8,674 nt of DNA from an uncultured Eubacteriaceae bacterium (lineage in GTDB: Bacteria; Bacillota; Clostridia; Oscillospirales; Acutalibacteraceae): the NCBI GenBank assembly GCA_937905915.1, contig CALCVR010000053.1, positions 1-8,674 of the forward strand. The letters are read 5' to 3'. Below the pieces are notes generated by a model, which worked only from the letters and a program-made list of their open reading frames with translations, was not told where the DNA came from and did no database searches. The position numbers and the translations under genes were made by a program. The number at the start of each line of letters is the position of its first letter. The stretch's first letter is position 1. Positions 6,399 to 8,674 of this stretch are shown here, one piece after another.

Positions 6399-6726
6399 AT
6401 TCCCTTCTTTCTGTTTTACATCCCGGCAGAGAGGACAAGCCCCTGCTCATCCTCATTACAGCACACACAGCGGCAAGAAAAATGCCGGAAAGCAGCCTGT
6501 GACACAAACTCCTCTAAAGGCCGCGCCGCGCGCCATTTTTGGCATAAGGCATTCTTTTTTGCACAGGCAGAAGGTAATAGGAGACCTTCCTTGTCTGTCA
6601 TATGCAGGAGAGCTTCAGCCGGTACGGGTCTGTGTGTGAAAAGGAGCCCGGCGCAAGAACGCCAGTTCAGCCCCCTGCGTCCGCCGCATACATCTTCCGC
6701 CAGGGATGCAGATGCGCTTCCGAATT
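6399..6726. other. Intergenic stretch between the secreted-protein gene and the pnp terminator
   Basis: About 330 bases have no convincing gene. A 61-codon minus-strand frame (6601-6416) contains several cysteines but lacks a ribosome site. A 5-bp stem CGGCA/TGCCG (6471-6487) is not followed by a T-run. The promoter for the secreted-protein gene must lie in this stretch or further upstream, but I could not identify convincing -35 and -10 elements. Confidence 0.4.
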
Positions 6727-6768
6727 AAAAAAGGCAGCGCTGGGCCGATAGCCATCGCGCTGCCTTTT
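6727..6768 (-). terminator. Rho-independent terminator of pnp
   Basis: Read on the minus strand, a 12-bp stem (6768-6757 with 6740-6729, core GGCAGCGC) has a 16-nt loop and runs into six T residues (6732-6727). It lies 32 bases beyond the pnp stop codon. Confidence 0.85.
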
Positions 6769-6799
6769 CTTTTCTGAATAAAACCAAAAAACGGAAAAC

Positions 6800-8674
6800 T
6801 TACTTCTGCTTTGCGGCCAAATCTGCCAAAGCGTCCTTGCGGGAGAGGTTGATGCGGCCCTGCTGGTCTATCTCCGTCACCTTCACCAGCAGCTCGTCGC
6901 CCACAGCGACTACGTCCTCCACCTTTTCTACACGCTTTGTATCCAGCTTCGAGATGTGCACAAGGCCTTCCTTGCCCGGGGCTATCTCTACAAAGGCGCC
7001 GAACGTCATCAGACGCGTCACGCGGCCCTTGTAGATGGCTCCGATCTCCGGGTCTTCTACAATGGTCTTGATGGTATGCAGGGCGCGCTCGCCGTCTTCC
7101 ACATTGATGGCGCTGATAAAGACGCTGCCGTCCTCTTCTACGTCAATTTTGCAGTTGCAGTTGGCGCAGATCTCCTGAATGACCTTGCCGCCCTTGCCGA
7201 TAACGTCCTTGATTTTGTCCACGTCGATTTTGATGGTGAGCATCTTCGGCGCATATTTCGAAAGCTCGGCGCGCGGCTCGGCAATGACGGGCTTCATGAT
7301 CTCGTCCAGAATATACAGGCGGCCCTTGCGGCATTTTTCAAAGGCTTCCTCGATGATGTCATACGTCAGGCCGTCTACCTTGATGTCCATCTGGATGGCG
7401 GTAATACCGTTGCGGGTGCCGCCCACCTTGAAGTCCATGTCGCCGTGGAAGTCCTCCACGCCCTGAATGTCCAGCATGGTCATCCAGCGCTCGCCCTCGG
7501 TGATGAGGCCGCAGGAGATGCCAGCCACAGGCGCCTTGATGGGAACGCCCGCATCCATAAGCGCCAGCGTGGAGCCGCAGATGGATGCCTGGCTGGTAGA
7601 ACCGTTGGAGGACAGCACCTCAGAGACAAGACGCATGGCGTAGGGGAACTCTTCCACTGTGGGAAGCACGGGCAGCAGCGCGCGCTCTGCCAGGGCGCCG
7701 TGGCCTATCTCGCGGCGGCCGGGGCTGCGGGGCGCACGCGCCTCGCCCACGGAATAGGGCGGGAAATTGTAGTGGTGCATATAGCGCTTTGTCTCATCGG
7801 TGGAGATATCGTCGATGATTTGCGCATCGCGCATGCCGGACAGCGTAGCCGCCGTCAGCACCTGCGTCTGGCCGCGGGTAAACATGCCGGAGCCGTGCAC
7901 ACGGGGCAGGAGGCCCACTTCGGCGGCCAGCGGGCGGATCTCATTGATGCCGCGGCCGTCCACGCGCTTGCCTTCATCCAGCAGCCAGCGGCGCACCACG
8001 AACTTCTGCATCTTGTACATCAGTTCCTCAATGGTGCCCTCGCCCCACTGCTCGGCGTATTTTTCGCTGAGCTTGTCGCGGATGGGCAGAAGGCGCGCAT
8101 CGCGCACCGTCTTGTCATCGGTGTCCATAGCCGCCTTAAAGTCATCCAGAAACTCCGCCTTCACAGCCTCGAACAGGTCGTGGTCCAATTCCATGGACTG
8201 GAACTCTATCTTCGGCTTGCCGATCTCGGCTACAATGCCGCCGATGAACTCAATCATCTTTTTGATTTCGGCATGGGCCTCCTTGATGGCGCGCAGCATG
8301 GTGTGCTCGTCCACCTCATTGGCGCCCGCCTCTATCATCACGATTTTCTCCATGCTGGCGGCCACCGTCAGGTGCAAATCGCTCTTTTCACGCTGCTCCA
8401 GCGTGGGGTTCACCACAAGCTGGCCGTCCACCAGGCCCATGATGACGCCCGCGATGGGGCCCTTCCAGGGGATCTGGGAGATGGAGATGGCGATGGAGGT
8501 GCCGATCATGCCGGCAATCTCCGGGCTGCAGTCCTGATCCACGCTCATCACCGTCATCACCACAGAGACGTCGTTGCGCATATCCTTCGGGAACAGCGGA
8601 CGGATGGGGCGGTCGATCACACGGGAGGTGAGCACGGCCTTTTCGCCGGGACGGCCCTCGCGGCGCATGAAGCT
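6800..8674 (-). CDS. pnp: Polyribonucleotide nucleotidyltransferase (PNPase), lacking its N-terminus at the window edge
   Basis: PNPase degrades RNA 3' to 5' using phosphate, and can add nucleotides in reverse; it acts as a cytoplasmic homotrimer in mRNA turnover. The frame is open to the window edge, with 624 residues visible beginning SFMRREGRPGEK. ATG 8668 is internal, since the family has about 80 residues before this point. Numbering from that Met, the rest of the first RNase PH domain includes RVIDRPIRPLFP. A helical linker covers about residues 155-230. The catalytic second RNase PH domain covers about 240-465, with GRREIGHG (317-324), phosphate-site SSNGSTSQ (353-360) and catalytic aspartates in EDFHGDMDFK (Asp406, Asp412). 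A KH domain has GKGG at 491-494. An S1 domain covers about 543-612 (YKGRVTRLMTFGAFVE). It ends at TAA 6802-6800, shortly after the S1 domain. The gene looks intact and functional, and its base composition is distinctly more GC-rich than the element. rpsO often precedes it but lies outside the window. Confidence 0.97.
   Translation of the reverse strand, partial: SFMRREGRPGEKAVLTSRVIDRPIRPLFPKDMRNDVSVVMTVMSVDQDCSPEIAGMIGTSIAISISQIPWKGPIAGVIMGLVDGQLVVNPTLEQREKSDLHLTVAASMEKIVMIEAGANEVDEHTMLRAIKEAHAEIKKMIEFIGGIVAEIGKPKIEFQSMELDHDLFEAVKAEFLDDFKAAMDTDDKTVRDARLLPIRDKLSEKYAEQWGEGTIEELMYKMQKFVVRRWLLDEGKRVDGRGINEIRPLAAEVGLLPRVHGSGMFTRGQTQVLTAATLSGMRDAQIIDDISTDETKRYMHHYNFPPYSVGEARAPRSPGRREIGHGALAERALLPVLPTVEEFPYAMRLVSEVLSSNGSTSQASICGSTLALMDAGVPIKAPVAGISCGLITEGERWMTMLDIQGVEDFHGDMDFKVGGTRNGITAIQMDIKVDGLTYDIIEEAFEKCRKGRLYILDEIMKPVIAEPRAELSKYAPKMLTIKIDVDKIKDVIGKGGKVIQEICANCNCKIDVEEDGSVFISAINVEDGERALHTIKTIVEDPEIGAIYKGRVTRLMTFGAFVEIAPGKEGLVHISKLDTKRVEKVEDVVAVGDELLVKVTEIDQQGRINLSRKDALADLAAKQK

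Noticed and set aside
6416..6601. Cysteine-rich 61-codon minus-strand frame upstream of the secreted-protein gene
   Set aside because: There is no ribosome site before the ATG, no recognisable motif arrangement, and high-GC DNA readily gives such open frames.
7800..8537. 245-codon plus-strand frame inside pnp
   Set aside because: It lies antisense to the conserved PNPase coding sequence, is serine- and arginine-rich in the way typical of antisense frames, and has no independent support.

Overview
This window looks like a chromosomal segment from a member of the Clostridia (Bacillota). Three things suggest this: the style of the ATP-dependent ligase, SF2 helicase, excisionase and integrase proteins, strong TTGACA/TATAAT-type promoters, and AG-rich Shine-Dalgarno sites. 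The genus cannot be fixed from the sequence alone. The right part (about 5.6-8.7 kb) is GC-rich, ordinary host DNA. The left part (about 1-5.4 kb) is visibly lower in GC and consists mostly of broken genes of a mobile element.

Left part. The window opens with the last 42 codons of an unidentified gene (+), which ends at a perfect 12-bp hairpin. The same hairpin lies at the end of a convergent ATP-dependent DNA ligase remnant (-) that carries an in-frame TAG. A near-consensus promoter follows, then a roughly 200-nt leader with three hairpins, two of them in-line rho-independent terminators. Next come an SF2 helicase that keeps motifs I-III but has lost its C-terminal motor domain, and a frameshifted sliding-clamp (DnaN-like) domain I fragment. 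About 370 bp without a convincing gene then carries three perfect inverted repeats. After that stand an apparently intact excisionase-like HTH protein and a tyrosine integrase whose catalytic core is complete but whose N-terminal DNA-binding domain is cut by an amber codon (codon 46).

Right part. The integrase reads toward the 3' end of an intact initiator tRNA (fMet) gene on the opposite strand, with a 16-bp stem terminator between them. Beyond it are the tRNA promoter, a gene for a secreted protein of unknown function, an intergenic stretch with the pnp terminator, and the 3' six-sevenths of pnp (polynucleotide phosphorylase), which runs off the window.

Reading as a whole: an integrative element sits on the 3' side of tRNA-fMet and is decaying. 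It once carried DNA replication or repair functions (ligase, helicase, clamp), but only the small HTH gene and its regulatory DNA look undamaged. The most unusual signals are non-coding: the promoter plus double-terminator leader before the helicase, and the cluster of palindromes before the excisionase. No complete new system can be demonstrated here.
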